A program made the position numbers and the translations under genes. This document shows, piece after piece, positions 1 to 7,001 of a stretch of DNA of 10,545 nucleotides. This DNA is from Porticoccus sp. GTDB lineage: Bacteria; Pseudomonadota; Gammaproteobacteria; Pseudomonadales; Porticoccaceae. The notes beneath the pieces are model-generated. The model saw only the letters and a program-made list of their open reading frames with translations. It made no database searches and was not told the DNA's origin. Location: the NCBI GenBank assembly GCA_002685455.1, contig NYXF01000049.1, forward strand, positions 18,403 through 28,947, in the 5' to 3' direction. Each line of letters starts with the position of its first letter. Within the stretch, counting starts at the first letter, position 1.

Positions 1-516
1 AAAAGAGACGTCAGGTATATTTTTTGCTAAATGTAAATAATCCTGGAAATGTCGACTTTCTGATCTGAGTAAAGACAAATAAAATTTCTTTAGATCTTCA
101 TCAAGATTTGGCGCTAGCTTTGAAAATCTCTCACAAGATCTAGCTTCAATATATGCACCAACTATTAAAGTATCAACTAATCGGGCAGGCTCATATGTCC
201 TAATCATTTTTCTTAATCCCGAAGCATATCTCGATGCATCAATATTGTGATACTTGATACCTCGTATTCTCATTATATGTATAACCTGCTCGAAATGACG
301 CATTTCTTCACGAATAAGCTTTGACATTTTATTGACTAAATCATAGTTATCAGGATACCTATATATCAAACTCAGTGCTGTGCTAGCTGCTTTTTTTTCA
401 CAATTAGCATGGTCGATTAGTAATGTTTTTTGATTTCTTAGTGCCTCTATGACCCAATCTTCTGACGTTTCACAGGGTAAAAAATCTATTATTTCTTTTA
501 CACAAAACTGTAGCAC
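1..516 (-). CDS. miaE: tRNA 2-methylthio-N6-isopentenyl-A37 hydroxylase MiaE, partial (C-terminus off the window)
   Basis: MiaE is a cytoplasmic diiron monooxygenase that uses O2 to hydroxylate the isopentenyl group of ms2i6A at tRNA position 37. I translated 172 codons from the minus strand; the window edge cuts the last roughly 30 residues of a family near 200 aa. The ferritin-like iron ligands are all present in the expected order: E40 (in NCEKKAAS), E71xxH74 (REEMRHFEQ), E124 (YIEARSCE) and E153xxH156 (ESRHFQ). The segment LIDHANCEKKAASTALSLI is a family hallmark. The start is GTG at 516-514: in-frame stops lie just upstream at 531-529 and 525-523, no ATG is available, and the first residues (VLQFCVKEIIDFL) align with the usual MiaE N-terminus. 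The ribosome-binding site is weak. It is transcribed away from acnB. Identity is strongly supported by the intact motif set. Confidence 0.93.
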   Translation of the reverse strand, partial: MLQFCVKEIIDFLPCETSEDWVIEALRNQKTLLIDHANCEKKAASTALSLIYRYPDNYDLVNKMSKLIREEMRHFEQVIHIMRIRGIKYHNIDASRYASGLRKMIRTYEPARLVDTLIVGAYIEARSCERFSKLAPNLDEDLKKFYLSLLRSESRHFQDYLHLAKNIPDVSF

Positions 517-571
517 GAAATTTCACTCTTATAAGAATTTGTTCTTAAGTTTCAATACTACAAAATGTAGA

Positions 572-577
572 ATTATA
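572..577 (-). promoter_or_regulatory. candidate -10 box for miaE
   Basis: The minus strand reads TATAAT exactly here, 56 bases ahead of the GTG start of miaE. No good -35 box is found at 16-18 bp spacing, and such matches are common in AT-rich DNA, so this is tentative. Confidence 0.3.
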
Positions 578-715
578 CTTGAACCAAAAATTTATTTTTA
601 TCTCACCATTGACTGTTTTAGTGCTCAAAACTCATAACTCATTAATTTTCAGATATGTGGAGCAAACTACACAAAAATTTATTTTTTTAAAATGAATTGC
701 AAAATCAGTATCACT

Positions 716-744
716 TTGATGAGTATTTTATAGTAGAATATCAT
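716..744 (+). promoter_or_regulatory. candidate sigma-70 promoter for acnB
   Basis: TTGATG (716-721) as -35 and TATCAT (739-744) as -10 are separated by exactly 17 bp and match consensus at 4/6 and 5/6. This would place the transcript start near 751, giving a leader of about 100 bases before acnB. It is the best-spaced pair I found in the gap. Confidence 0.4.
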
Positions 745-815
745 CTCTAAAATTGCACTACATGATACGAATAATGGTTTAATTATAAGTCAAATGTTCG
801 CCTGTAGAGATAGAT

Positions 816-821
816 TATAAT
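816..821 (+). promoter_or_regulatory. alternative -10 box close to acnB
   Basis: A perfect TATAAT lies 29 bases before the acnB ATG, but without a recognisable -35 box at the right distance. It could be a second acnB start or chance in AT-rich DNA. Confidence 0.25.
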
Positions 822-850
822 AAATAATTATTAATATGTGAGAGATTTAA

Positions 851-3655
851 ATGAGCTTGTATTTAGAATATATGGATGAAATCGCCACACGGAAAAAAGA
901 TCTAGGATTAAGCCCAAAGCCTATAGATAATGGTGATTTACTTACAGAAATTATTGCTCAAATCAAAGATTCTGAGAATAAGTATCGTGAAGATTCCCTC
1001 AAATTCTTAATTTATAATACGCTTCCAGGGACAACCAGCGCTGCTGGCATCAAGGCACAGTTTCTAAAAGAAATCATCTTGGGTGAGTTTGACGTTGCAG
1101 AAATAACAAAAGAATTTGCCTTTGAGCTGCTATCACATATGAAAGGCGGTCCCTCTATTAAAGTTCTGCTCAACCTTGCTCTTTCTGAAAATCTAGATAT
1201 TGCCAAGTCAGCTGCTGATGTTCTGAAAACTCAAGTATTTTTGTATGAAGCCGATACTGATCAGCTAACTGCCGCATTCAAAGCCGGTAATGCTATCGCT
1301 AAAGAAATCCTAGAGAGCTACTCGAAAGCTGAGTTCTTTACCAAACTACCAGAAATTGACGAGACTATCGAAATCGTTACTTATATCGCCGGAGAAGGTG
1401 ATATCTCGACTGACTTGTTGTCTCCTGGTAATCAAGCACACTCACGTGCCGATCGTGAACTGCATGGTCAGTGTATGATGACCCCAAAAGCTCAGCAGGA
1501 AATCGTTGAGCTACAGAATAGGCACCCAAATGCCAAAGTGATGCTAATCGCCGAAAAAGGTACTATGGGAGTTGGCTCTTCACGTATGTCAGGCGTTAAC
1601 AATGTTGCCCTATGGGCGGGCAGACAAGCTAGTCCATATGTTCCATTTATTAATATTGGTCCAGTTGTTGCAGGTACAAATGGTATCTCTCCAATCTTTT
1701 TGACAACTGTTGACGTTACTGGTGGCATTGGTCTCGATCTAAAAAACTGGATTAAAAAATTAGATGCCAAAGGTAATGTAGTTATTGATGATAACGGTGA
1801 AGTTGTGTTGGAGGAGGCTTACTCAGTAGCTACCGGTACTGTGCTGACCATTAACACAAAAGAGCGCAAGCTATACAATGGCGATACAGAGCTCGCGGAC
1901 ATCTCTTCTGCATTTACACCTCAAAAAATTGAATTCATGAAGGCTAGTGGCTCTTATGCTGTTGTCTTCGGTAAAAAGCTTCAGACTATTGCCGCTGATG
2001 TTTTAGGGGTTAAACCTGCACCAGTTTTCGCGCCATCTAAAGAAATTTATGTTGAAGAACAGGGCCTAACTGCTGTTGAGAAGATCTTCAATAGGAATGC
2101 GCTAGGTGTGTCTTCCAATACCCCGCTACACGCCGGTTCTGACGTTCGTGTTAAAATCAATATTGTCGGTTCTCAAGATACAACGGGTCCTATGACCTGT
2201 CAGGAGCTGGAGGCCATGGCGGCGTCTGTAATCTCCCCGAGAGTCGACGGTGCTTACCAGTCTGGTTGTCACACTGCTTCTGTTTGGGATAGCAAGGCTA
2301 AAGCCAATATTCCTAAGCTAATGTCTTTCATGAACAAATTTGGTCTGATCACCGCGCGAGACCCCAAAGGCGTTTACCATGCTATGACCGATGTGATCCA
2401 TAAGGTCTTGAACGATATCACTGTAGACGATCGTGCAATTATCATCGGTGGCGACTCGCATACTCGTATGTCTAAGGGCATTGCTTTTGGTGCTGATTCT
2501 GGCACCGTAGCTGTGGCGCTAGCAACTGGTGAGTCATCTATGCCGATTCCTGAGTCTGTTAAGGTTATCTTCAAGGGCCACATGAAAAGCCATATGGATT
2601 TTCGTGATGTGGTGCACGCAACTCAAGCGCAGATGCTCAAGCAATTTAACGGCGAGAATGTCTTTCAGGGTCGTATCATTGAAGTACAGATCGGTACCCT
2701 ACTAGCCGACCAAGCTTTCACTTTCACTGACTGGACTGCAGAAATGAAGGCAAAAGCCTCTATCTGTATCTCTAACGATGAAACTCTAGTCAAATCGTTA
2801 GAGCTTGCTAAAAGTCGTATCCAGATCATGATCGATAAGGGTATGGAAAACCACGTAGGCATGCTGCGAGGTCTAATTAATTTGGCTGATAAACGTATTG
2901 CACGAATCCAATCGGGAGATGACTCTGCTCTGGCCCCAGATAGCAACGCCAAATACTATGCCGAAGTAGTTGTTGACCTGGACCAAATCGACGAACCGAT
3001 GATTGCTGATCCGGACGTAAACAATGAGGACCCTTCCAAACGCTATACCCACGACACTATTCGTCCAGTTTCTTATTATGGCGGAAACAAAACTGTTAAT
3101 CTGGGTTTTGTTGGTTCTTGTATGGTACACAAGGGTGATATGCAGATCATCGCTCAGATGTTGCGTAACCTTGAAGCACAGGGAGAAATTAATTTTAAAG
3201 TACCTCTAGTTATTGCCCCGCCCACATACAATATCGTTGACGAGTTGAAGGCCGAAGGGGACTGGGAGCTATTACAAAAATACGCTGGTTTCGAATTTGA
3301 TGATGCCGATCCTAAAGACACAGCGCGAACACACTACCAGAATATCATGTATTTAGAACGTCCAGGTTGTAACCTGTGTATGGGCAATCAAGAGAAGGCT
3401 GCTAAAGGTGATACGGTGCTAGCTACCTCTACCCGCCTTTTTCAAGGCCGAGTGGTTGAAGATACTAATGAAAAGAAAGGTGAGTCACTGCTAGCCTCTA
3501 CGCCAATGGTTGTATTGTCTAGCATCTTGGGTCGTATCCCAACTATCGAAGAGTACAAAGCCGCTGTTATAGGGCTTAATCTAACAGATTTTGTGCCACC
3601 TTCAGTAGATATGAGTGTTGAGCCACAGGCTGTACCGGTTAACATTATCGGCTAA
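851..3655 (+). CDS. acnB: aconitate hydratase B (bifunctional aconitase / 2-methylisocitrate dehydratase), long form
   Basis: AcnB interconverts citrate and isocitrate in the TCA cycle; the family also dehydrates 2-methylisocitrate in the methylcitrate cycle. The 934-residue protein has the AcnB domain order: an N-terminal helical HEAT-like domain (about 1-160), then the swivel domain (about 170-400) placed before the catalytic domains. The 4Fe-4S ligands are C757 (GSCM) and C840/C843 (PGCNLCMGNQ). The active-site stretch GGDSHTR is at 533-539 and VGSQDTTGPMT lies upstream of it. E. coli AcnB has 865 residues; the extra length includes about 24 residues between the first and second cluster cysteines (83 apart here, 59 in E. 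coli). The overall wording resembles the long AcnB of Bacteroidota. The ATG at 851 is preceded by a weak GAGAG element. GC is much higher than in neighbouring genes, and CGT is the main arginine codon, suggesting high expression or acquisition. Confidence 0.97.
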   Translation: MSLYLEYMDEIATRKKDLGLSPKPIDNGDLLTEIIAQIKDSENKYREDSLKFLIYNTLPGTTSAAGIKAQFLKEIILGEFDVAEITKEFAFELLSHMKGGPSIKVLLNLALSENLDIAKSAADVLKTQVFLYEADTDQLTAAFKAGNAIAKEILESYSKAEFFTKLPEIDETIEIVTYIAGEGDISTDLLSPGNQAHSRADRELHGQCMMTPKAQQEIVELQNRHPNAKVMLIAEKGTMGVGSSRMSGVNNVALWAGRQASPYVPFINIGPVVAGTNGISPIFLTTVDVTGGIGLDLKNWIKKLDAKGNVVIDDNGEVVLEEAYSVATGTVLTINTKERKLYNGDTELADISSAFTPQKIEFMKASGSYAVVFGKKLQTIAADVLGVKPAPVFAPSKEIYVEEQGLTAVEKIFNRNALGVSSNTPLHAGSDVRVKINIVGSQDTTGPMTCQELEAMAASVISPRVDGAYQSGCHTASVWDSKAKANIPKLMSFMNKFGLITARDPKGVYHAMTDVIHKVLNDITVDDRAIIIGGDSHTRMSKGIAFGADSGTVAVALATGESSMPIPESVKVIFKGHMKSHMDFRDVVHATQAQMLKQFNGENVFQGRIIEVQIGTLLADQAFTFTDWTAEMKAKASICISNDETLVKSLELAKSRIQIMIDKGMENHVGMLRGLINLADKRIARIQSGDDSALAPDSNAKYYAEVVVDLDQIDEPMIADPDVNNEDPSKRYTHDTIRPVSYYGGNKTVNLGFVGSCMVHKGDMQIIAQMLRNLEAQGEINFKVPLVIAPPTYNIVDELKAEGDWELLQKYAGFEFDDADPKDTARTHYQNIMYLERPGCNLCMGNQEKAAKGDTVLATSTRLFQGRVVEDTNEKKGESLLASTPMVVLSSILGRIPTIEEYKAAVIGLNLTDFVPPSVDMSVEPQAVPVNIIG

Positions 3656-3678
3656 CTAGTGACTTCAAATTAATCAAC

Positions 3679-3699
3679 ATATTAAGTACTTTTTAATAT
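3679..3699. terminator. weak AT hairpin between convergent acnB and trhO
   Basis: ATATTAA (3679-3685) and TTAATAT (3693-3699) form a 7-bp stem with a 7-base loop in the middle of the 51-base gap between the two converging genes. It could serve both directions, but there is no GC in the stem and no clean T tract after it, so terminator activity is uncertain. Confidence 0.25.
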
Positions 3700-3706
3700 C
3701 AAATAT

Positions 3707-4705
3707 TTACTCCTTATCCGCTTTACGTTGCTTATTTTTGAATTCAATTTTTTTCTTCTTACGGATATATATTTGAGATTCCATTGAGGAGCCAAGATGC
3801 ACCTCTCCTCTTTTTTTTGCCAACATGACTTGTTCTTCTCTATCCTCATACCGTTTGATCTGTTTATTAGTATGCTGGCCAGCGCAATAATGACAACTTA
3901 TGCCCTTTTTAAAGTTCTTATGTTTTTTTTCTTCATTTGTTATAGGCATTCGACATGCATGACACTGATCATAGCAGCCTTTCTCTAAATTATGATTTAC
4001 CGTAACCCGATTATCAAATACAAAACACTCACCTCTCCACATAGAGGATTTCTCAGGTATTTTTTTTAGGTAGTTTAGGATTCCTCCCCTCAAATGAAAA
4101 ATATTCTCAAAGCCTTGTTGTTTCAAATAAGCTGTGGATTTTTCGCATCTAATTCCACCCGTGCAGAACATTGCAATTTTCTTCTTGTTCTTAACTCTCA
4201 GATTTTTTGTCACCTTATCAGGAAATTCTCTAAAGCTAGCTGTTTCAAGATTAACTGAATTAGCAAATGAACCAATTTTTACCTCATAGTCGTTTCTGGT
4301 ATCAATAAGTAATACATCTGGGTCACCAATAAGCTCGTTCCAGTCATCAGGATCAACGTAGGTTCCGACTAATTCGTTTGGATTTATACTCCTAATACCC
4401 ATTGTTACAATTTCTTTTTTTAATTTTACCTTTGTTCTATAAAAAGGTTGTTTGTCGACATATGATTCCTTGATTTCTAGATTTGAAAAACGGATATCCT
4501 TTTCTAACCATTCTATCGTTGCGTCAATACCTTTCCTTGGACCAGCGACTGTTCCATTGATACCCTCTGGGGCTAATAAAAAGGTACCCAGAATAGATTC
4601 ACTAACCATCAAGTCGTAGAGTGGATTGCGAAATGATTCAAAATCTGGAAGCTTTGTAAAGCGATATAACGAAACAACAACTATATTCAAATTGGATTTA
4701 GCCAT
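3707..4705 (-). CDS. trhO: tRNA uridine(34) 5-hydroxylase TrhO (rhodanese family, YceA)
   Basis: TrhO catalyses O2-dependent 5-hydroxylation of U34 in tRNAs, the first step to the cmo5U/mcmo5U wobble nucleosides later built by CmoA/CmoB. The 332-residue protein (E. coli about 350) has an N-terminal acylphosphatase-like domain (about 5-100, with LAPEGINGT at 44-52). A central rhodanese domain (about 110-215) carries the catalytic loop CTGGIRC (C181, C187). A C-terminal cysteine cluster (C244, C248, C251, C271, C274) is suited to metal binding, and the tail is very basic. The minus-strand start ATG (4705-4703) has AGGAAA 5 bases upstream. It converges on acnB and diverges from the J-domain gene. 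Family assignment is firm; the hydroxylase role is known from E. coli and B. subtilis homologues, not shown here. Confidence 0.95.
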   Translation of the reverse strand: MAKSNLNIVVVSLYRFTKLPDFESFRNPLYDLMVSESILGTFLLAPEGINGTVAGPRKGIDATIEWLEKDIRFSNLEIKESYVDKQPFYRTKVKLKKEIVTMGIRSINPNELVGTYVDPDDWNELIGDPDVLLIDTRNDYEVKIGSFANSVNLETASFREFPDKVTKNLRVKNKKKIAMFCTGGIRCEKSTAYLKQQGFENIFHLRGGILNYLKKIPEKSSMWRGECFVFDNRVTVNHNLEKGCYDQCHACRMPITNEEKKHKNFKKGISCHYCAGQHTNKQIKRYEDREEQVMLAKKRGEVHLGSSMESQIYIRKKKKIEFKNKQRKADKE

Positions 4706-4750
4706 AAATTTTTCCTAGTTATTAGAACTTCTTATAGACTTAACAGCAGG

Positions 4751-4756
4751 ATTATA
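4751..4756 (-). promoter_or_regulatory. candidate -10 box for trhO
   Basis: The minus strand reads TATAAT exactly, 45 bases ahead of the trhO ATG and inside an alternating AT run. No convincing -35 box is present at 16-18 bp, so it is a weak call. Confidence 0.3.
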
Positions 4757-4879
4757 TATAGTATTTTATCAATATATTATGTGCCTAGAAACAAGGCTCT
4801 CTAGGACAACACAAACTATCGACGATTCATAAAAATAAAATTATTTCGTTACATCAGTCATGAAACTGGGATCAATAGC

Positions 4880-5368
4880 ATGGGTTTATTTGTAACAATC
4901 ATAATTATTCTACTAATAAGCTATTTTTACTATGCTAAGAGTAAAAAAACTGGTCCATTGGAAAGAAAAAAACTATTGTTTAAGAGTATTCTTTATTTTT
5001 TGATAGGTGTGGTTATCGCTTTAGCTCTGTCAGGAAGAATTTCATGGATAATAGCTGCTGGAGCAGCCTTAATACCTGTAGTAAAATTTATTTTCTTATT
5101 TTTACTGAGGGGCTTTCCACTAATTCAAATGTGGATGAGATCACGCGAATCTAGAAAAGACGGCGGGGTCGCGTCACAAAAAAATAATACATTGTCTCAG
5201 ACTGAAGCCTGGGAAATATTGGGCCTAGAGCCAGGATCAAGTGACGAAGAAATTATCATGGCACACAAAAAACTCATGCAAAAGCTTCACCCTGATAGAG
5301 GTGGAAGTAATTACATGGCAACAAAATTGAATTTAGCTAGAGATCTCTTATTAGAAAGAAAGGGTTAA
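4880..5368 (+). CDS. membrane-anchored J-domain protein (Pam18/Tim14-like)
   Basis: This 162-residue protein has an N-terminal hydrophobic segment (2-18), a likely hairpin of two more (about 36-51 and 55-76), a charged linker (86-105) and a C-terminal J domain (about 106-162). The J-domain signature HPD is at 137-139, in LHPDRGGSNY; HPD stimulates the ATPase of an Hsp70 partner such as DnaK. The G/F-rich and zinc-finger regions of true DnaJ are missing. The layout, a membrane anchor with the J domain at the extreme C-terminus and the HPD-RGGS pattern, is that of mitochondrial Pam18/Tim14 and its bacterial relatives, whose clients are unknown. The ATG at 4880 has TGGGA 8 bases upstream; an ATG at 4860 is in another frame and stops quickly. 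The stop codon is one base from the end of the opposite-strand gene at 5370. Confidence 0.85.
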   Translation: MGLFVTIIIILLISYFYYAKSKKTGPLERKKLLFKSILYFLIGVVIALALSGRISWIIAAGAALIPVVKFIFLFLLRGFPLIQMWMRSRESRKDGGVASQKNNTLSQTEAWEILGLEPGSSDEEIIMAHKKLMQKLHPDRGGSNYMATKLNLARDLLLERKG

Positions 5369-5369
5369 A

Positions 5370-5540
5370 TTATCTAGGAATCTTTTTGCCTTCAAGAATT
5401 TTTTTAAGGTTTGCAATATCTCTATCAATTGCATTAACTTCATCCCAAAGAATTTCACTTTCTCCGAGCAGTCTTTCTTTAAATATCTCTAGCTTTAATA
5501 TCTCTTTTTTAATTGGAAATTCAGCAGTCGTGTATTTCAT
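5370..5540 (-). CDS. hypothetical 56-residue charged helical protein
   Basis: I do not recognise this gene. It reads ATG (5540-5538) to TAA (5372-5370) on the minus strand and encodes 56 residues, beginning MKYTTAEFPIKKEILKLEIF and ending LKKILEGKKIPR. The sequence is rich in K, E, I and L in a helical, coiled-coil-like pattern, with one Trp and no membrane segment or cysteine. Its composition is protein-like: charged and hydrophobic residues alternate as in an amphipathic helix, unlike a random AT-rich frame. It ends one base from the J-domain gene stop, so the two are packed tail to tail. A strong Shine-Dalgarno is absent. The plus-strand frame over the same bases is less protein-like. Existence is likely but unproven. 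Confidence 0.6.
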   Translation of the reverse strand: MKYTTAEFPIKKEILKLEIFKERLLGESEILWDEVNAIDRDIANLKKILEGKKIPR

Positions 5541-5556
5541 ACTTAGAAATAATATT

Positions 5557-5586
5557 TTTAAAAATTAAATTATATAAATTTTTAAA
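5557..5586. repeat. 10-bp perfect AT inverted repeat
   Basis: TTTAAAAATT (5557-5566) is repeated inverted as AATTTTTAAA (5577-5586) around a 10-base spacer. It lies just ahead of the 56-residue minus-strand gene, within the 242-base AT-rich gap 5541-5782, where I see no other structure. It may be an operator or cruciform-prone site, but an all-AT repeat can arise by chance here. Confidence 0.35.
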
Positions 5587-5782
5587 TAAAAAGAATTCTT
5601 CTCCTTATTTAAGAAAAATTATCAATCCTAGCTGAATAAAAAAAACACAAATAATTACGCTGTGTGGTGACCAAAATTAAATTTACTAAATTTACATCTA
5701 ATTAACTTAAATCTTTAGAAACAGTAATAAAAACCCGACAATCAAATCTTAGACCATAAAATTATTTATATTTATTTATAAT

Positions 5783-5998
5783 TCAGTGATCGTGTCCTTC
5801 ATGATCCTGATGGTCTTCATCATCCTGATGGTCTTCATGGTCGCCTTTTTTTTCATGGCCTTCATGGGCTGCATCAGTTTTTTCGCTCACTTGAACCCTT
5901 TCACCGCTGTGATCTGTACCACAGTGCCCACCATAAGCGTTTGATATAGCACCGAATATCAAGACAAGTAGTGCTGCTTTTAACATGTTCATCATCAT
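5783..5998 (-). CDS. small secreted histidine-rich protein, probable metal binder
   Basis: This is a 71-residue protein. Residues 1-21 form a signal peptide: MMMNMLK, a hydrophobic core ALLVLIFGAI, then SNA as a likely signal peptidase I site. The mature part of about 50 residues holds 10 His (25, 30, 45, 48, 54, 57, 63, 66, 69, 71), many Asp/Glu and one Cys (C26, in GGHCGTDH). The C-terminal half is made of short units such as EDHQD and EGHD. Such a periplasmic or exported chain would bind Zn, Ni, Cu or Co as a buffer or scavenger; that role is inferred from composition, and I recognise no named family. Start choice is open among three consecutive ATGs, but AAAAGG a few bases before the first supports 5998. 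No Zur or Fur box is evident upstream. Confidence 0.75.
   Translation of the reverse strand: MMMNMLKAALLVLIFGAISNAYGGHCGTDHSGERVQVSEKTDAAHEGHEKKGDHEDHQDDEDHQDHEGHDH
5803..5838 (-). repeat. 18-bp tandem repeat inside the His-rich gene
   Basis: Two adjacent 18-bp units (5803-5820 and 5821-5838) agree at 17 of 18 bases and encode two copies of an acidic His-containing hexapeptide (EDHQDD and EDHQDH). In-frame duplication of this kind can lengthen or shorten the metal-binding tail without frameshift. Confidence 0.85.
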
Positions 5999-6046
5999 AA
6001 TGCCTTTTCGTAATGGTTTATTTTGGAGTATAACTATTGGATAAAG

Positions 6047-6075
6047 TTAAATATTACCCAATTGCTTATATTTAA
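6047..6075. repeat. 8-bp inverted repeat upstream of the His-rich gene
   Basis: TTAAATAT (6047-6054) and ATATTTAA (6068-6075) are perfect inverted copies around a 13-base spacer, in the gap between the divergent His-rich gene and the DUF4956 operon. The spacing (21 bp centre to centre, two helical turns) would suit a dimeric regulator, but the all-AT content makes chance plausible. Confidence 0.3.
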
Positions 6076-6123
6076 TCGTGAGATGATTTAAGTCAAGCAA
6101 AAAAATGAATACGATGGTTTAAA

Positions 6124-6143
6124 TAGCAGTTTTTAGCAGTTTT
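6124..6143 (+). repeat. 10-bp perfect tandem repeat upstream of the DUF4956 operon
   Basis: TAGCAGTTTT occurs twice back to back (6124-6133, 6134-6143), exactly one helical turn apart, about 130 bases before the first operon gene. Tandem half-sites at one-turn spacing are typical of OmpR/PhoB-family response regulators, but this motif is not a recognised consensus of one. Confidence 0.55.
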
Positions 6144-6190
6144 TTCTGAAAGCAAGGTTTTTAGTTTTATAGCTCCACCCTTAAATCTCT

Positions 6191-6219
6191 TTGAATGAGG
6201 TTAACCATGGACTTACACT
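6191..6219 (+). promoter_or_regulatory. candidate promoter of the DUF4956-cotH-VTC operon
   Basis: TTGAAT (6191-6196) and TACACT (6214-6219) stand 17 bp apart and each match consensus at 4/6. This lies downstream of the 10-bp tandem repeat and 37 bases before the first possible start codon. It is a weak promoter by sequence, which would fit an activated one. Confidence 0.3.
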
Positions 6220-6256
6220 TAGAGTGATTTCAAGGATATTCTTTGTATACATCTAG

Positions 6257-6988
6257 TTGAAACATAGTTTTTTGTATATAGTAAGTCTTTTCAAAATATG
6301 GCTGATTGTATTGGAAAACAAATTTACATTTAATGAAATACTTGAAGCAGGTTCTGTAGGTTTATCTGGCAGCGGTAGTATAACAATAGCAACTATATTT
6401 TTGTCGATGCTGGTATCGCTATTAACTGGTTTATTTATTTCATATATATATAGGAGAACCTTTCAAGGAGTTCTTTTTCAGAAGTCTTTCGCGATGGCAA
6501 TAGTCCTCGTAACACTCATCACAACTATGGTAATTATGGTAATTAGTGGGAATCTGATATTATCGCTTGGAATGGTTGGAGCGCTGTCTATTGTTCGCTT
6601 TAGGGCTGCAGTTAAAGATCCCTTGGACATTGTTTATCTTTTCTGGGGTGTCGCGGCTGGAATTGCCAACGGAGTAGCCTATTATTCAGTTTCGATAATT
6701 GCATCAATTTTTATAGGCGTATCTTTAATTTATTACAGCAAAATACCCTCAAGACTAAAATCTAAACTTTTAGTAGTAAATTGCAATTCTTCAGTTGCCC
6801 CGGAAGTAAAAAGTTTGATTACAAAACAATCAAAGAATAATGTCATCAGAAGTCAGTCAGAAAAAAATGAATTAAATGAACTTGTTTTTGAGATTACGAC
6901 TTATGAAACTGATGAGTTTTATGAAAAAATAAGAGAAATAGATGGAGTTCAGCAAATAAGATTATTGAACTATTCGACAAATAATTGA
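6257..6988 (+). CDS. DUF4956 multi-pass membrane protein
   Basis: This DUF4956-family integral membrane protein is the usual partner of bacterial VTC-type polyphosphate polymerases; its biochemical role is unknown. Hydrophobic segments lie at about 43-64, 78-98, 100-114, 125-143 and 144-160. They are followed by a cytosolic-looking domain (about 165-243) with alternating strands and helices. The family core is SLGMVGALSIVRFRAAVKD (103-121), ending in PLDIVYLFW. No ATG start exists in frame: a TAG stop directly precedes TTG 6257, and another TTG at 6311 would give a 225-residue product beginning MENKFTFNEILE, closer to the family N-terminus. Neither has a good ribosome-binding site; an AAGGA at 6232 is too far away. 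Thirteen bases separate its stop from the CotH-like gene. The family call is firm, the start is not. Confidence 0.88.
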   Translation: MKHSFLYIVSLFKIWLIVLENKFTFNEILEAGSVGLSGSGSITIATIFLSMLVSLLTGLFISYIYRRTFQGVLFQKSFAMAIVLVTLITTMVIMVISGNLILSLGMVGALSIVRFRAAVKDPLDIVYLFWGVAAGIANGVAYYSVSIIASIFIGVSLIYYSKIPSRLKSKLLVVNCNSSVAPEVKSLITKQSKNNVIRSQSEKNELNELVFEITTYETDEFYEKIREIDGVQQIRLLNYSTNN

Positions 6989-7001
6989 TTTTGATCAGCC
7001 T

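Larger units (their letters stand above)
517..850. other. noncoding gap between divergent miaE and acnB
   Basis: This 334-base, AT-rich stretch has no convincing gene. A plus-strand open frame of about 60 codons runs through its left part, but it overlaps miaE antisense and has no ribosome-binding site or recognisable sequence. The gap must hold the promoters for both divergent genes; candidates are listed separately. I see no clear riboswitch, tRNA or strong hairpin in it. Confidence 0.7.

Noticed and set aside
449..637. 62-codon plus-strand frame
   Set aside because: It overlaps the 5' end of miaE in antisense, has no ribosome-binding site, and its product looks like translated AT-rich spacer.
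2873..3130. Minus-strand frames inside acnB
   Set aside because: They are shadows of a long, well-conserved coding gene with all AcnB motifs on the plus strand.
5386..5568. 60-codon plus-strand frame
   Set aside because: Its Ser/Ile/Leu-rich product is the typical shadow of a charged helical protein; the minus-strand 56-residue frame over the same bases is more protein-like.
5803..5838. Tandem 18-bp units as a CRISPR or satellite array
   Set aside because: There are only two units with no spacers, and they are in frame within a coding sequence, where they encode a peptide repeat.
6195..6227. 10-codon frame upstream of the DUF4956 gene as a possible leader peptide
   Set aside because: It has no run of regulatory codons, no attenuator-like hairpin follows, and there is no ribosome-binding site.
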